Shown one piece after another: positions 23,108 through 36,429 of a stretch of 64,000 nt of DNA. The translations under genes and the position numbers were made by a program. Position 1 is the first letter of the stretch. The number at the start of each line of letters is the position of its first letter. The stretch lies in the NCBI GenBank assembly GCA_946800325.1, contig OX326959.1, forward strand, positions 25,055,447-25,119,446, given 5' to 3'. The stretch comes from Luzula sylvatica (lineage: Eukaryota > Streptophyta > Magnoliopsida > Poales > Juncaceae). The notes below the pieces were generated by a model. That model was not told the origin of the DNA. It did not search any database and saw only the letters and a list, made by a program, of their open reading frames with translations.

Positions 23108-26100
23108 CATTGAAAAAATAGAAATTTGTATGTGTTAGTCTTCAATCACGGAGTTTTTTGAGAAAAACATGAAAAATGATGTATTTTGCTCATTTTAGCA
23201 AACTATTTTGTCCTTTTTCATAAAAAATGATAATTCATATTTTTGAAGGTGTTAGACTTCAGTTTTTGATTTTTTGCAAAAAATAGGAAAAAATAGAAAT
23301 TTGTATGTGTTAGTCTTCAATCACGAAGTTTTTTTGAGAAAAACACGAAAATTGAGTACTTTGTATATTTTTGAGATCTATTTTGGCCTTTTTTTAGAAA
23401 AAAATGATAATTAATATTTTTGAAGGTGTTAGACATCAGTTTTTAAATTTTTGCAAAAAAGTGGAAAAAGCAGAAATTTGTATGTGTTAGTCTTCAAGCA
23501 CGGAGTTTTTTGATAAAAACATGAAAATTGAGTAATTTGCTAATTTTAGAGAACAATTTTGGCTTTTTTCACAAAAAATGATAATTGATACTTGGGAAGG
23601 TGTTAGACTTTTATTTTTGATTTTTTGCAAAAAAAATTGAAAAAATAGCAATTTGTATGTGTCAGTCTTCAATCACGGAGTTTTTTGAGAAAACACACGA
23701 AGCTTGAGTATTTTGCTTATTTTTGAGAACTATTTTGGCCTATTATAGAAAAATATTATAATTGATACTTTTGAAGGTGTTAGACTTCAGTTTTTGAATT
23801 TTTGCAAATAATTTGAAAAAATACAAATTAGTATGTGTTAGTCTTCAATCACGGAGTTTTTTGAGAAAAACATGAAAATAAATTATTTTGCTCATTTGAG
23901 AGAACTATTTTTGCCTTTTTTTACAAAAAATGAAAATTAATATTTTTTAAGGTGTTAGACTTCAGTTTTTGAATTTTTACAAAAAAGTGCAAAAAATAGA
24001 AATTTGTATGTGTTAGTCTTCAATCACGGAGTTTTTGAGAAAAACATGAAAATTGAGTAATGTGCTAATTTTGGAGAACTATTTTTCCCTATTTTACAAA
24101 ATATTACAATTGATACTTTTGAAGATGTTGGACTTAAGTTTTTTATTTTTTGCAAAAAAACGGAAATATTGAAATTTGTATGTGTTAGTCTTCAATTTCA
24201 CATTTTTTGGCGGGAAACATGAAAATTAAGTATTTTCCTCATTTTAGAGAACTATTTTGGCCTTTTTTAGAGAAAAATGATAATTCATATTTTTGAAGGT
24301 GTTAGACTTCAGTTTTTGATTTTTTGCAAAAAAATGAAAAAAATAGAAATTTGTATGTGTTAGTTTTCAATCTCGGAGTTTTTTTAGAAAAACATGAAAA
24401 TTTAGTATTTTGCACATTTTAGAGAACTATTTTGGCCTTTTTCACAAAAAATGATAATTGATATTTGTGAAGGTGTTAGACTTCTGTTTTTGATTTTTTG
24501 CAAAAAAGTGGAAAAAATAACAATTTGTATGTGTTAGTCTTCAATCACGGAGTTGTTTTGAGAAAACACATGAAGATTAAGTATTTTGCTTATTTTTGAA
24601 AACTATTTTGGCCTATTCTAGAAAAAATATTATAATTGATACTTTTGAAGGTGTTAGACTTTAGTTTTTGAATTTTTGCAAAAAAATTGAAAAAATTAAA
24701 ATTTGTATGTGTTAGTCTTCAATCACGGAGTTTTTTGAGAAAAACATGAAAAATGAAGTATTGAGCTCATTTTAGCAAACTATTTTGTCCATTTTCTGAA
24801 AAATTGATAATTGATATTTTTGAAGGTGTTAGACTTCAGTTTTTGATTTTTTGCAAAAAATTAGAAAAAATAGAAATTTGTATGTGTTAGTCTTCAATCA
24901 CGGAGTTTTTTGAGAAAAACATGAAAATTGAGTACTTTTCTTATTTTTGAGATCTATTTTGGACTTTTTTTAGAAAAAAATGATAATTAATATATTTTCA
25001 GGTGTTAGACTTCAGTTTTCGAATTTTTGCAAAAAAGTGGAAAAAATATAAATTTGTATGTGTTAGTCTTCAATCACGGAGTTTTTTGATAAAAACATGA
25101 AAATTGAGAAATTTGCTAATTTTAGAGAACTATTTTGGCCTTTTTCACAAAAAATGATAATTGAAATTTGTGAAGGTGTTAGACTTCTGATTTTGATTTT
25201 TTGCAAAAAAAAGGAGAAAATTGCAATTTGTATGTGTTAGTCTTCAATCACGGAGTTTTTTGAGAAAAACATGAAAAATGAAGTATTGAGCTCATTTTAG
25301 CAAACTATTTTGTCCTTTTTCTGAAAAATTGATAATTGATATTTTTGAAGGGGTTAGACTTCAGTTTTTGAATTTTTGCAAAAAATTGGAAAAAATAGAA
25401 ATTTGTATGTGTTATTCTTCAATCACGGAGTTTTTTGAGAAAAAAACATGAAAATTGAGTACTTTTCATATTTTTGAGATCTATTTTGGACTTTTTTTAG
25501 AAAAAAATGATAATTAATATTTTTTAAGGTGTTAGACTTCAGTTTTTGAATTTTTGCAAAAAAGTGGAAAAAATATAAATTTGTATGTGTTAGTCTTCAA
25601 TCACGGAGTTTTTTGATAAAAACATGAAAATTGAGTAATTTGCTAATTTTAGAGAACTATTTTGGCCTTTTTCACAAAAAATGATAATTGAAATTTGTGA
25701 TGGTGTTAGACTTCTGTTTTTGATTTTTTGCAAACAAAAGGAAAAAATAGCAATTTGTATGTGTTAGTCTTCAATCACGGAGTTTTTTGAGAAAACACAT
25801 GAAGATTAAGGATTTTGCTTATTTTTTAGAACTATTTTGGCCTATTTTAGAAAAATATTATAATTGATACTTTTGAAGGTGTTAGACTTCAGTTTTTGAA
25901 TTTTTGCAAAAAAATTGAAAAAATAGAAATTTGTATGTGTTAGTCTTCAATCACGGAGTTTTTTGAGAAAAACATGAAAAATGATGTATTTTGCTCATTT
26001 TAGCAAACTATTTTGTCCTTTTTCATAAAAAATGATAATTCATATTTTTGAAGGTGTTAGACTTCAGTTTTTGATTTTTTGCAAAAAATAGGAAAAAATA

Positions 26101-28895
26101 GAAATTTGTATGTGTTAGTCTTCAATCACGAAGTTTTTTTGAGAAAAACACGAAAATTGAGTACTTTGTATATTTTTGAGATCTATTTTGGCCTTTTTTT
26201 AGAAAAAAATGATAATTAATATTTTTGAAGGTGTTAGACATCAGTTTTTAAATTTTTGCAAAAAAGTGGAAAAAGCAGAAATTTGTATGTGTTAGTCTTC
26301 AAGCACGGAGTTTTTTGATAAAAACATGAAAATTGAGTAATTTGCTAATTTTAGAGAACAATTTTGGCTTTTTTCACAAAAAATGATAATTGATACTTGG
26401 GAAGGTGTTAGACTTTTATTTTTGATTTTTTGCAAAAAAAATTGAAAAAATAGCAATTTGTATGTGTCAGTCTTCAATCACGGAGTTTTTTGAGAAAACA
26501 CACGAAGCTTGAGTATTTTGCTTATTTTTGAGAACTATTTTGGCCTATTATAGAAAAATATTATAATTGATACTTTTGAAGGTGTTAGACTTCAGTTTTT
26601 GAATTTTTGCAAATAATTTGAAAAAATACAAATTAGTATGTGTTAGTCTTCAATCACGGAGTTTTTTGAGAAAAACATGAAAATAAATTATTTTGCTCAT
26701 TTGAGAGAACTATTTTTGCCTTTTTTTACAAAAAATGAAAATTAATATTTTTTAAGGTGTTAGACTTCAGTTTTTGAATTTTTACAAAAAAGTGCAAAAA
26801 ATAGAAATTTGTATGTGTTAGTCTTCAATCACGGAGTTTTTGAGAAAAACATGAAAATTGAGTAATGTGCTAATTTTGGAGAACTATTTTTCCCTATTTT
26901 ACAAAATATTACAATTGATACTTTTGAAGATGTTGGACTTAAGTTTTTTATTTTTTGCAAAAAAACGGAAATATTGAAATTTGTATGTGTTAGTCTTCAA
27001 TTTCACATTTTTTGGCGGGAAACATGAAAATTAAGTATTTTCCTCATTTTAGAGAACTATTTTGGCCTTTTTTAGAGAAAAATGATAATTCATATTTTTG
27101 AAGGTGTTAGACTTCAGTTTTTGATTTTTTGCAAAAAAATGAAAAAAATAGAAATTTGTATGTGTTAGTTTTCAATCTCGGAGTTTTTTTAGAAAAACAT
27201 GAAAATTTAGTATTTTGCACATTTTAGAGAACTATTTTGGCCTTTTTCACAAAAAATGATAATTGATATTTGTGAAGGTGTTAGACTTCTGTTTTTGATT
27301 TTTTGCAAAAAAGTGGAAAAAATAACAATTTGTATGTGTTAGTCTTCAATCACGGAGTTGTTTTGAGAAAACACATGAAGATTAAGTATTTTGCTTATTT
27401 TTGAAAACTATTTTGGCCTATTCTAGAAAAAATATTATAATTGATACTTTTGAAGGTGTTAGACTTTAGTTTTTGAATTTTTGCAAAAAAATTGAAAAAA
27501 TTAAAATTTGTATGTGTTAGTCTTCAATCACGGAGTTTTTTGAGAAAAACATGAAAAATGAAGTATTGAGCTCATTTTAGCAAACTATTTTGTCCATTTT
27601 CTGAAAAATTGATAATTGATATTTTTGAAGGTGTTAGACTTCAGTTTTTGATTTTTTGCAAAAAATTAGAAAAAATAGAAATTTGTATGTGTTAGTCTTC
27701 AATCACGGAGTTTTTTGAGAAAAACATGAAAATTGAGTACTTTTCTTATTTTTGAGATCTATTTTGGACTTTTTTTAGAAAAAAATGATAATTAATATAT
27801 TTTCAGGTGTTAGACTTCAGTTTTCGAATTTTTGCAAAAAAGTGGAAAAAATATAAATTTGTATGTGTTAGTCTTCAATCACGGAGTTTTTTGATAAAAA
27901 CATGAAAATTGAGAAATTTGCTAATTTTAGAGAACTATTTTGGCCTTTTTCACAAAAAATGATAATTGAAATTTGTGAAGGTGTTAGACTTCTGATTTTG
28001 ATTTTTTGCAAAAAAAAGGAGAAAATTGCAATTTGTATGTGTTAGTCTTCAATCACGGAGTTTTTTGAGAAAAACATGAAAAATGAAGTATTGAGCTCAT
28101 TTTAGCAAACTATTTTGTCCTTTTTCTGAAAAATTGATAATTGATATTTTTGAAGGGGTTAGACTTCAGTTTTTGAATTTTTGCAAAAAATTGGAAAAAA
28201 TAGAAATTTGTATGTGTTATTCTTCAATCACGGAGTTTTTTGAGAAAAAAACATGAAAATTGAGTACTTTTCATATTTTTGAGATCTATTTTGGACTTTT
28301 TTTAGAAAAAAATGATAATTAATATTTTTTAAGGTGTTAGACTTCAGTTTTTGAATTTTTGCAAAAAAGTGGAAAAAATATAAATTTGTATGTGTTAGTC
28401 TTCAATCACGGAGTTTTTTGATAAAAACATGAAAATTGAGTAATTTGCTAATTTTAGAGAACTATTTTGGCCTTTTTCACAAAAAATGATAATTGAAATT
28501 TGTGATGGTGTTAGACTTCTGTTTTTGATTTTTTGCAAACAAAAGGAAAAAATAGCAATTTGTATGTGTTAGTCTTCAATCACGGAGTTTTTTGAGAAAA
28601 CACATGAAGATTAAGGATTTTGCTTATTTTTTAGAACTATTTTGGCCTATTTTAGAAAAATATTATAATTGATACTTTTGAAGGTGTTAGACTTCAGTTT
28701 TTGAATTTTTGCAAAAAAATTGAAAAAATAGAAATTTGTATGTGTTAGTCTTCAATCACGGAGTTTTTTGAGAAAAACATGAAAAATGATGTATTTTGCT
28801 CATTTTAGCAAACTATTTTGTCCTTTTTCATAAAAAATGATAATTCATATTTTTGAAGGTGTTAGACTTCAGTTTTTGATTTTTTGCAAAAAATT
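23108..28895 (+). repeat. Higher-order repeat of 16 monomers (2,805 bp), near-identical successive copies
   Basis: The marker GAAAAATGATGTATTTTGC recurs at 23,177, 25,982 and 28,787, exactly 2,805 bp apart each time. GAGTACTTTGTATA recurs at 23,354, 26,159 and 28,964, again 2,805 bp. Rare variants (GGAAAAAGCAGAAATTTG, CTTGGGAAGG, TTTCAGGTGTTAG) sit at the same place in both full copies. By eye, 23,108-26,090 and 25,913-28,895 show no difference at the places compared. Within the unit, a three-monomer block is duplicated (order J-K-L-J-K-L), which explains 16 rather than 13 monomers. Confidence 0.85.
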
Positions 28896-31800
28896 GGAAA
28901 AAATAGAAATTTGTATGTGTTAGTCTTCAATCACGAAGTTTTTTTGAGAAAAACACGAAAATTGAGTACTTTGTATATTTTTGAGATTTATTTTGGCCTT
29001 TTTTTAGAAAAAAATGATAATTAATATTTTTTAAGGTTTTAGACATCAGTTTTTGAATTTTTGCAAAAAAGTGGAAAAAATAGAAATTTGTATGTGTTAG
29101 TCTTCAATCACGGAATTTTTTGATAAAAACATGAAAATTGAGTAATTTGCTAATTTTAGAGAACAATTTTGGCTTTTTTCACAAAAAATGATAATTGATA
29201 TTTGTGAAGGTTTTAGACTTTTGTTTTTGATTTTTTGCAAAAAAATTGAAAAAATAGCAATTTGTATGTGTTAGTCTTCAATCACGGAGTTTTTTGAGAA
29301 AACACATGAAGCTTGAGTATTTTGCTTATTTTTGAGAACTATTTTGGCCTATTATAGAAAAATATTATAATTGATACTTTTGAAGGTGTTAGACTTCAGT
29401 TTTTGAATTTTTGCAAAAAATTTGAAAAAATACAAATTAGTATGTGTTAGTCTTCAATCACGGAGTTTTTTTAGAAAAACATGAAAATAAATTATTTTTC
29501 TCATTTGCGAGAACTATTTTTGCCTTTTTTTACAAAAAATGATAATTAATATTTTTTAAGGTGTTAGACTTCCGTTTTTGAATTTTTACAAAACAGTGCA
29601 CAAAAATAGAAATTCGTATGTGTTAGTCTTCAATCACGGAGTTTTTGAGAAAAACATGAAAATTGAGTAATGTGCTAATTTTGGAGAACTATTTTCGCCT
29701 ATTTTACAAAATATTACAATTGATAATTTTGAAGATGTTGGACTTCAGTTTTTTATTTTTTGCAAAAAAAAGGAAATATTGAAATTTGTATGTGTTAGTC
29801 TTCAATTTCTCATTTTTTTGCGGGAAACATGAAAATTAAGTATTTTCCTCATTTTAGAGAACTATTTTGGCCTTTTTTAGAGAAAAATGATAATTGATAT
29901 TTTTGAAGGTGTTAGACTTCAGTTTTTGATTTTTTGCAAAAAATTGAACAAAATAGAAATTTGTATGTGTTAGTTTTCAATCTCGGAGTTTTTTTAGAAA
30001 AACATGAAAATTTAGTATTTTGCACATTTTAGAGAACTATTTTGGCCTTTTTCACAAAAAATGATAATTGATATTTGTGAAGGTGTTAGACTTCTGTTTT
30101 TGATTTTTTGCAAAAAAGTGGAAAAAATAACAATTTGTATGTGTTAGTCTTTAATCACGGAGTTGTTTTGAGAAAACACATGAAGATTAAGTATTTTGCT
30201 TATTTTTGAAAACTATTTTTGGCCTATTGTAGAAAAAATATTATAATTGATACTTTTGAAGGTGTTAGACTTCAGTTTTTGATTTTTTGCAAAAAAATTG
30301 AAAAAATTAAAATTTTTATGTGTTAGTCTTCAATCACGAAGTTTTTTGAGAAAAACATGAAAAATGAAGTATTGAGCTCATTTTAGCAAACTATTTTGTC
30401 CTTTTTCTGAAAAATTGATAATTGATATTTTTGAAGGGGTTAGACTTCAGTTTTTGATTTTTTGCAAAAAATTGGAAAAAATAGAAATTTGTATGTGTTA
30501 TTCTTCAATCACGGAGTTTTTTGAGAAAAAACATGGAAATTGAGTACTTTTCATATCTTTGAGATCTATTTTGGACTTTTTTTAGAAAAAAATGATAATT
30601 CATATTTTTGAAGGTGTTAGACTTCAGTTTTTGATTTTTTGCAAAAAATTGGAAAAAATAGAAATTTGTATGTGTTAGTCTTCAATCACGAAGTTTTTTT
30701 GAGAAAAACACGAAAATTGAGTACTTTGTATATTTTTGAGATCTATTTTGGCCTTTTTTTAGAAAAAAGTGATAATTAATATTTTTTAAGGTGTTAGACA
30801 TCAGTTTTTGAATTTTTGCAAAAGAGTGGAAAAAATAGAAATTTGTATGTGTTAGTCTTCAATCACGGAATTTTTTGATAAAAACATAAAAATTGAGTAA
30901 TTTGCTAATTTTAGAGAACAATTTTGGCTTTTTTCACAAAAAATGATAATTGATATTTTGTGAAGGTGTTAGACTTTTGTTTTTCATTTTTTGCAAAAAA
31001 ATTGAAAAAATAGCAATTTGTATGTGTTAGTCTTCAATCACGGAGTTTTTTGAGAAAACACATGAAGCTTGAGTATTTTGCTTATTTTTGAGAACTATTT
31101 TGGCCTATTATAGAAAAATATTATAATTGATACTTTTGAAGGTGTTAGACTTCAGTTTTTGAATTTTTGCAAAAAATTTGAAAAAATGCAAATTAGTATG
31201 TGTTAGTCTTCAATCACGGAGTTTTTTTAGAAAAACATGAAAATAAATTATTTTGCTCATTTGCGAGAACAATTTTTGCCTTTTTTTACAAAAAATGATA
31301 ATTAATATTTTTTAAGGTGTTAGACTTCCGTTTTTGAATTTTTACAAAAAAGTGCAAAAAATAGAAATTTGTATGTGTTAGTCTTCAATCACGGAGTTTT
31401 TGAGAAAAACATGAAAATTGAGTATTGTGCTAATTTTAGAGAACTAATTTCGCCTATTTTACAAAATATTACAATTGATACTTTTGAAGATGTTGGCCTT
31501 CAGTTTTTTATTTTTTGCAAAAAAACGGAAATATTGAAATTTGTATGTGTTAGTCTTCAATTTCACATTTTTTTGCGGGAAACATGAAAATTAAGTATTT
31601 TCCTCATTTTAGAGAACTATTTTGGCCTTTTTTAGAGAAAAATGATAATTGATATTTTTGAAGGTGTTAGACTTCAGTTTTTGATTTTTTGCAAAAAATT
31701 GAAAAAAATAGAAATTTGTATGTGTTAGTTTTCAATCTCGGAGTTTTTTTAGAAAAACATGAAAATTTAGTATTTTGCACATTTTAGAGAACTATTTTGG

Positions 31801-34800
31801 CCTTTTTCACAAAAAATGATAATTGATATTTGTGAAGGTGTTAGACTTCTTTTTTTGATTTTTTGCATAAAAGTGGAAAAAATAACAATTTGTATGTGTT
31901 AGTCTTCAATCACGGAGTTGTTTTGAGAAAACACATGAAGATTAAGTAATTTGCTAATTTTAGAAAACTATTTAGGCCTATTCTAGAAAAAATATTATAA
32001 TTGATACTTTTGAAGGTGTTAGACTTTAGTTTTTGAATTTTTGCAAAAAAATTGAAAAAATTAAAATTTGTATGTGTTAGTCTTCAATCACGGAGTTTTT
32101 TGAGAAAAACATGAAAAATGAAGTATTGAGCTCATTTTAGCAAGCTATTTTGTCCTTTTTCTGAAAAATTGATAATTGATATTTTTGAAGGTGTTAGACT
32201 TCAGTTTTTGATTTTTTGCAAAAAATTGGAAAAAATAGAAATTTGTATGTGTTAGTCTTCAATCACGGAGTTTTTTGAGAAAAACATGAAAATTGAGTAC
32301 TTTTCTTATTTTTGAGATCTATTTTGGACTTTTTTTAGAAAAAAATGATAATTAATATTTTTTAAGGTGTTAGACTTCAGTTTTTGAATTTTTGCAAAAA
32401 AGTGGAAAAAAATATAAATTTGTATGTGTTAGTCTTCAATCACGAAGTTTTTTGAGAAAAACATGAAAAATGATGTATTTTGCTCATTTTAGCAAACTAT
32501 TTTGTCCTTTTTCTGAAAAAATGATAATTCATATTTTTGAAGGTGTTAGACTTCAGTTTTTGATTTTTTGCAAAAAATTGGAAAAAATAGAAATTTGTAT
32601 GTGTTTGTCTTCAATCACGAAGTTCTTTTGAGAAAAACACGAAAATTGAGTACTTTGTATATTTTTGAGATCGATTTTGGCCTTTTTTTAGAAAAAAATG
32701 ATAATTAATATTTTTTAATGTGTTAGACATCAGTTTTTGAATTTTTGCAAAAAAGTGGAAAAAATAGAAATTTGTATGTTTTAGTCTTCAATCACGGAGT
32801 TTTTTTATAAAAACATGAAAATTGAGTAATTTGCTAATTTTAGGGAACTATTTTGGCCTTTTTCACAAAAAATGATAATTGATATTTGTTAAGGTGTTAG
32901 ACTTTTTTTTTTGATTTTTTGCAAAAAATTTGAAAAAATACAAATTTGTATGTGTTAGTCTTCAATCACGGAGTTTTTTGAGAAAAACATGAAAATAAAT
33001 TATTTTGCTCATTTTAGAGAACTATTTTGGCCTTTTTTTACAAAAAATGATAATTAATATTTTTTAAGGTGTTAGACTTCAGTTTTTGAATTTTTACAAA
33101 AAAGTGCAAAAAATAGAAATTTGTATGTGTTAGTCTTCAATCACGGAGTTTTTGAGAAAAACATGAAAATTGAGTAATGTGCTAATTTTGGAGGACTATT
33201 TTAGCCTATTTTACAAAATAGTACAATTGATACTTTTGAATATGTTGGACTTCAGTTTTTGATTTTTTTTTGCAAAAAAACGAAAATATTGAAATTTGTA
33301 TGTGTTAGTTGTCAATTTCACATTTTTTTGCGAGAAACATGAAAATTAAGTATTTTCCTCATTTCAGAGAACAATTTCTTCAGTTTTTGATTTTTTGCAA
33401 AAAATTGAAAAAATAGAAATTTGTATGTGTTAGTTTTCAATCTCGGAGTTTTTTTAGAAAAACATGAAAATTTAGTATTTTGCACATTTTAGAGAACTAT
33501 TTTGGCCTTTTTCACAAAAAATGATAATTGATATTTGTGAAGGTGTTAGACTTCTGTTTTTGATTTTTTGCTAAAAAGTGGAAAAAATAACAATTTGTAT
33601 GTGTTAGTCTTCAATCACGGAGTTGTTTCGAGAAAACACATGAAGATTAAGTATTTTGCTTACTTTTGAAAACTATTTTGGAATATTATAGAAAAATATT
33701 ATAATTGATACTTTTGAAGGTGTTAGACTTCAGTTTTTGAATTTTTGCAAAAAAATTGAAAAAATTAAAATTTGTATATGTTAGTCTTCAATCACGGAGT
33801 TTTTTGAGAAAAACATGAAAAATGAAGTATTTTGCTCATTTTAGCAAACTATTTTGTCCTTATTCTGAAAAATTGATAATTGATATTTTTGAAGGTGACT
33901 TCAGTTTTTGATTTTTTGCAAAAAATTGGCAAAAAAAGGAATTTTAATGTGTTAGTCTTCAATCACGGAGTTTTTTGAGAAAAACATGAAAATTGAGTAC
34001 TTTTCTTATTTTTGAGTTCAATTTTGGACTTTTTTTAGAAAAAAATGATAATTAATATTTTTTAAGGTGTTAGACTTCAGTTTTTGAATTTTTGCAAAAA
34101 AATGGAAAAAATAGAAATTTGTATGTGTTAGTCTTCAATCACGGAGTTTTTTGATAAAAACATGAAAATTGAGTAATTTGCTAATTTTAGAGAACTATTT
34201 TGGCCTTTTTCACAAAAAATGATAATTGATATTTGTGAAGGTGTCAGACTTTTGTTTTTGATTTTTTGCAAAAAAATTTAAAAAATAGCAAATTGTATGA
34301 GTTAGTCTTCAATCACGGAGGTTTTTGAGAAAACACGTGGAGCTTGAGTATTTTGCTTATTTTTGAGAACTATTTTGGCTTATTATAGAAAAATATTATA
34401 ATTGATACTTTTGAAGGTGTCAGACTTCAGTTTTTGAATTTTTGCAAAAAATTTGAAAAAATACAAATTTGTATATGTTAGTCTTCAATCACGGAGTTTT
34501 TTGAGAAAAACATGAAAATAAATTATTTTGCTCATTTTAGAGAACTATTTTGACCTTTTTTTACAAAAAATGATAATTAATATTTTTTAAGGTGTCAGAC
34601 TTCAGTTTTTGAATTTTTACAAAAATGTACAAAAAATAGAAATTTGTATGTGTTAGTCTTCAATCACGGAGTTTTTGAGAAAAACATGAAAATTGAGTAA
34701 TTTGCTAATTTTGGAGAACTATTTTCGCCTATTTTACAAAATATTACAATTGATACTTTTGAAGATGTTGGACTTCAGTTTTTGATTTTTTGCAAAAAAA

Positions 34801-36429
34801 TGGAAATATTGAAATTTGTACGTGTTAGTCTTCAATTTCACATTTTTTTGAGGGAAACATGAAAATTAAGTATTTTCCTCATTTTAGAGAACTATTTTGG
34901 CTTTTTTAGAGAAAAATGATAATTGATATTTTTTAAGGTGTTAGACTTCAGTTTTTGATTTTATGCAAAAAATTGAAAAAAATAGAAATTTGTATGTCTT
35001 AGTTTTCAATCTCGGAGTTTTTTTAGAAAAACATGAAAATTTAGTATTTTGCACATTTTAGAGAACTATTTTGTCCTTTTTCACAAAAAATGATAATTGA
35101 TATTTGTGAAGGTGTTAGACTTCTATTTTTGATTTTTTGCAAAAAAGTGGAAAAAATAACAATTTGTATGTGTTAGTCTTCAATCACGGAGTTGTTTTGA
35201 GAAAACACATAAAGATTAAGTATTTTGCTTATTTTTGAAAACTATTTTGGCCTATTATAGAAAAAATATTATAATTGATACTTTTGAAGGTGTTAGACTT
35301 CAGTTTTTGAATTTTTGCAAAAAACTTGAAAAATTTTAATTTGTATGTGTTAGTCTTCAATCACGGAGCTTTTTGAGAAAAACATGAAAAATGAAGTATT
35401 TTGATCATTTTAGCAATCTATTTTGTCCTTTTTCTGAAAAATTGATAATTGATATTTTTTAAGGTGTTAGACTTCAGTTTTTGATTTTTTGCAAAAAATT
35501 GGAAAAAAAAGAAATTTGTATGTGTTAGTCTTCAATCACGGAGTTTTTTGAGAAAAACATGAAAATTGAGTACTTTTCTTATTTTTCAGATCTATTTTGG
35601 AATTTTTTTAGAAAAAAATGATAATTTATATTTTTTAAGGTGTTAGACTTCAATTTTTGAATTTTTGCAAAAAAGTGGAAAAAATAGAAATTTGTATGTG
35701 TTAGTCTTCAATCACGGAGTTTTTTGATAAAAACATGAAAATTGAGTAATTTGCTAATTTTAGAGAACTATTTGGGCCTTTTTGACAAAAAATGATAATT
35801 GAAATTTGTGAAGGTGTTAGACTTATGTTTTTGATTTTTTGCAAAAAAATGGAAAAAATAGCAATTTGTATGTGTTAGTCTTCAATCACAGAGTTTTTTG
35901 AGAAAACACATGAAGATTAAGTATTTTGCTTAATTTTAGAGAACTATTTGGGCCTTTTTGACAAAAAATGATAATTGAAATTTGTGAAGGTGTTAGACTT
36001 CAGTTTTTGATTTTATGCAAAAAATTGAAAAAAATAGAAATTTGTATGTGTTAGTTTTCAATCTCGGAGTTTTTTTAGAAAAACATGAAAATTTAGTATT
36101 TTGCACATTTTAGAGAACTATTTTGTCCTTTTTCACAAAAAATGATAATTGATATTTGTGAAGGTGTTAGACTTCTGTTTTTGATTTTTTGCAAAAAAGT
36201 GGAAAAAATAACAATTTGTATGTGTTAGTCTTCAATCACGGAGTTTTTTGAGAAAACACATGAAGATTAAGTATTTTGCTTATTTTTGAGAACTATTTTG
36301 GCCTATTTTAGAAAAATATTATAATTGATACTTTTGAAGGTGTTACACTTCGGTTTTTGAATTTTTGCAAAAAAATTGAAAAAATAGAAATTTGTATGTG
36401 TTAGTCTTCAATCACGGAGTTTTTTGAGA

